From an uncultured Planctomycetaceae bacterium (GTDB lineage Bacteria; Planctomycetota; Planctomycetia; Planctomycetales; Planctomycetaceae): a DNA stretch of 7,191 bases. Made by a program: the position numbers and the translations under genes. Positions 6,228-7,191 of this stretch are shown piece by piece. The notes beneath the pieces are model-generated. The model was given only the letters and a program-made list of their open reading frames with translations, ran no database searches and was not told where the DNA came from. Positions within the stretch are counted from its first letter, which is position 1. Each line of letters starts with the position of its first letter. The stretch spans positions 1-7,191 of the forward strand of contig CAIUHT010000307.1 of the NCBI GenBank assembly GCA_903898975.1, read 5' to 3'.

Positions 6228-6797
6228 TCAACGAGAACTGAGAGCCTGGGAGCGGGACGGGCCTTCGTCAGGAGGGAGGCCCGCGGAACTCCCACTGGCG
6301 ACCAGGGGACCGGCTGGGGAACTGGCGGGCTGGTCGCCGGCGCGGGCGTCGGTGAGGCGGGCGTGTTCCTGGCGATAGCGTTCGGCGGTGTCGAGGCTGA
6401 AAGCAGGGTAGTCTTGTTGCGGGGTCTGATCTCGAAAGCGGGCCCCGCAGCGGTAGCAGACCAAAACATCGGGCATGAGGGCGTAGAGGAGCATATCGCC
6501 GAGGGCGAACGCCATGAGGATGGCGAGGGCCAGGTTGGGGCGATAGTACATGACCGCGATGGAACTGAGGATCGCGCCGCAGGCGACGAGGGCGATGCCG
6601 ACGCGTTGGGGAAAGTCTTTCTGGCGCCACAGATCGGGGCAGCCACAGCAGAGACACTCGGAGGGTCGCTGGGCGTGCTGGAAAGAGGCGGGGAGGGGTC
6701 TGTTCCAGTCGCAGGCGGGACAGGCGATGACGTTCGCGTCGAGGCGAGAGAGGGAGGCGACCGTGTCGCACCGGGGGCACCGGAAACGGATGTTCAT
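6228..6797 (-). CDS. Zinc-ribbon protein with two membrane segments, function unknown
   Basis: Encodes 189 residues from the ATG at 6797; a TTG codon directly before it is a less likely start. The N-terminus carries a zinc-ribbon pair, CPRC (C7, C10) and CPAC (C26, C29). A second Cys cluster, CLCCGC (C48, C50, C51, C53), is followed by PDLWRQKDFPQ. Two hydrophobic helices span about 66-85 and 88-112 with a short turn, and then comes CYRCGARF (C114, C117) on the same side of the membrane as the N-terminal ribbon. The tail, about 152-189, is Ser/Pro/Ala-rich and probably disordered. I do not recognise a named family. Small ribbon-plus-TM proteins of this sort are common hypotheticals in planctomycetes, and a scaffold, metal-sensing or membrane-assembly role would be a guess. 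It has its own promoter-like element upstream. Whether transcription continues into the oxidoreductase 142 bp downstream is unknown. Confidence 0.82.
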   Translation of the reverse strand: MNIRFRCPRCDTVASLSRLDANVIACPACDWNRPLPASFQHAQRPSECLCCGCPDLWRQKDFPQRVGIALVACGAILSSIAVMYYRPNLALAILMAFALGDMLLYALMPDVLVCYRCGARFRDQTPQQDYPAFSLDTAERYRQEHARLTDARAGDQPASSPAGPLVASGSSAGLPPDEGPSRSQALSSR

Positions 6798-6822
6798 CAA
6801 CGCAACGCTGGAAGGGGACAGG

Positions 6823-6844
6823 CAGTCCGCACGAGGGCGGACTG
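6823..6844 (-). promoter_or_regulatory. Perfect 8-bp inverted repeat in the leader of the zinc-ribbon gene
   Basis: CAGTCCGC and GCGGACTG are perfect complements separated by six bases. The dyad lies between the predicted transcription start (about 6862) and the ATG at 6797. No T-run follows on the minus strand, so it does not look like an intrinsic terminator. It could be an RNA hairpin in the 5' leader or a repressor operator just downstream of the promoter. The structure is seen directly; the function is inferred. Confidence 0.5.
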
Positions 6845-6868
6845 AGTCGGGAGAAATCGGTACAGGGA

Positions 6869-6877
6869 ATTATATCA
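6869..6877 (-). promoter_or_regulatory. Extended -10 promoter (TGATATAAT) of the zinc-ribbon gene
   Basis: On the minus strand the bases read TGATATAAT, a perfect extended -10 element (TGnTATAAT) in an otherwise GC-rich stretch. A -35 candidate, ATGAGT, at 6892-6897 with a 17-bp spacer matches TTGACA at only 3 of 6 positions, as is usual for extended -10 promoters. Transcription would begin near 6862, giving a leader of about 65 nt before the ATG at 6797. The -10 lies inside a small dyad (GGAAT-6-ATTCC). This is the best sigma-70-like site in the window and could serve the whole downstream gene run. Confidence 0.6.
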
Positions 6878-7191
6878 TTCCGCGGGGCGGGACTCATCGA
6901 ATGCCGAGGAACTGGGGGGCAGTTTGAGGCGTTTGTTCAGAGCCTCGCCGGTAAACTGGCTGGGTCGCACTAGAAGCGTGAGTGGCCCTGGTCGCGCTGG
7001 CCGGTGCGGTTGCCTGCCTGACTGAGCGCGGTTCCGCGGGTTTGTGCCCCGGCGGGCCGTTTGACGCCGTCGGGAAATGCGGGGGACGGGATTCGGGTTG
7101 GAGACTTTGAGCAATCTGCGTCTGCGGGGGCTGGCGAACCTGGTTGGCAGCGACAGTGCCCGATTCGCGGGCTGAAGTTCGGGAAACAGAT
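6878..7191. other. Non-coding stretch at the right edge; no convincing gene
   Basis: I find no recognisable gene here on either strand. A minus-strand frame stays open from the window edge down to 6875 (about 105 codons including the part cut off by the edge), but its translation is rich in Arg, Pro and Ser, matches no family I know, and ends inside the promoter region, so I treat it as chance openness in GC-rich DNA. Minor dyads occur, such as GCCCG-5-CGGGC at 7158-7172. The main structured element is the inverted-repeat set at 6910-6958. A gene tail entering from beyond the right edge cannot be excluded. Confidence 0.5.
6910..6958. repeat. Overlapping, mutually exclusive inverted repeats (candidate interspersed extragenic element)
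   Basis: Three related arms occur. AACTG (6910-6914) pairs with CAGTT (6920-6924) across five Gs. The same CAGTTT (6920-6925) can instead pair with AAACTG (6953-6958), enclosing a second stem GAGGC (6926-6930) / GCCTC (6942-6946) with an 11-base loop and a six-base bulge (6947-6952). The two folds cannot coexist. No gene covers the element. Read on the minus strand, it would translate to LNKRLKL within an unconvincing Arg/Pro-rich frame. Confidence 0.4.

Noticed and set aside
6925..6940. A complete integron attC site
   Set aside because: Only one end resembles attC. The R'' core would be CTGAAC instead of RYYYAAC, no matching GTTRRRY lies at the right distance, and no integrase gene is present.
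6875..7114. Minus-strand 79-codon frame containing LNKRLKL
   Set aside because: Arg/Pro-rich translation with no family, a weak TTG start, and an end inside the promoter region. It is more likely a translated structured repeat.

Overview
The window is GC-rich, and all six genes I support lie on the minus strand, so they read from right to left. The base composition, a Cys-rich two-TM zinc-ribbon protein and the YdiJ-type oxidoreductase suggest an environmental bacterium of planctomycete type. That assignment is a guess from style and is not proven. I see no IS element, CRISPR array, tRNA or rRNA.

Right to left: 6878-7191 has no convincing gene. It holds a set of mutually exclusive inverted repeats (6910-6958) that could be an interspersed extragenic element. 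A perfect extended -10 promoter (6869-6877) follows, then an untranslated leader with a perfect 8-bp hairpin (6823-6844), then a small zinc-ribbon/two-TM protein of unknown function (6228-6797). After a 142-bp gap comes a tight run of five genes: a 1008-residue FAD plus Fe-S oxidoreductase of the YdiJ / D-2-hydroxyglutarate (or D-lactate) dehydrogenase type (3059-6085), moaD (2817-3062), moaE (2371-2814), moaA (1235-2224) and a class-V cysteine desulfurase-like protein (60-1232). Two tandem GC-rich hairpins after the last stop (2-40) may end the unit.

The operon logic is molybdenum cofactor synthesis. MoaA (with MoaC, not in this window) makes cyclic pyranopterin monophosphate from GTP. MoaD and MoaE form molybdopterin synthase, which adds the dithiolene sulfurs. 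The cysteine desulfurase is well placed to supply the sulfur carried on the MoaD C-terminal glycine. The oxidoreductase overlaps moaD by the four bases ATGA, so it appears translationally coupled although its family is not known to need molybdenum.

The neatest small-scale feature is that the moaD-moaE and moaA-desulfurase junctions have the same layout. The GGG-GGY codons for the functional C-terminal Gly-Gly also form the G-rich ribosome binding site of the next gene, followed by TGA, two bases and the next start.
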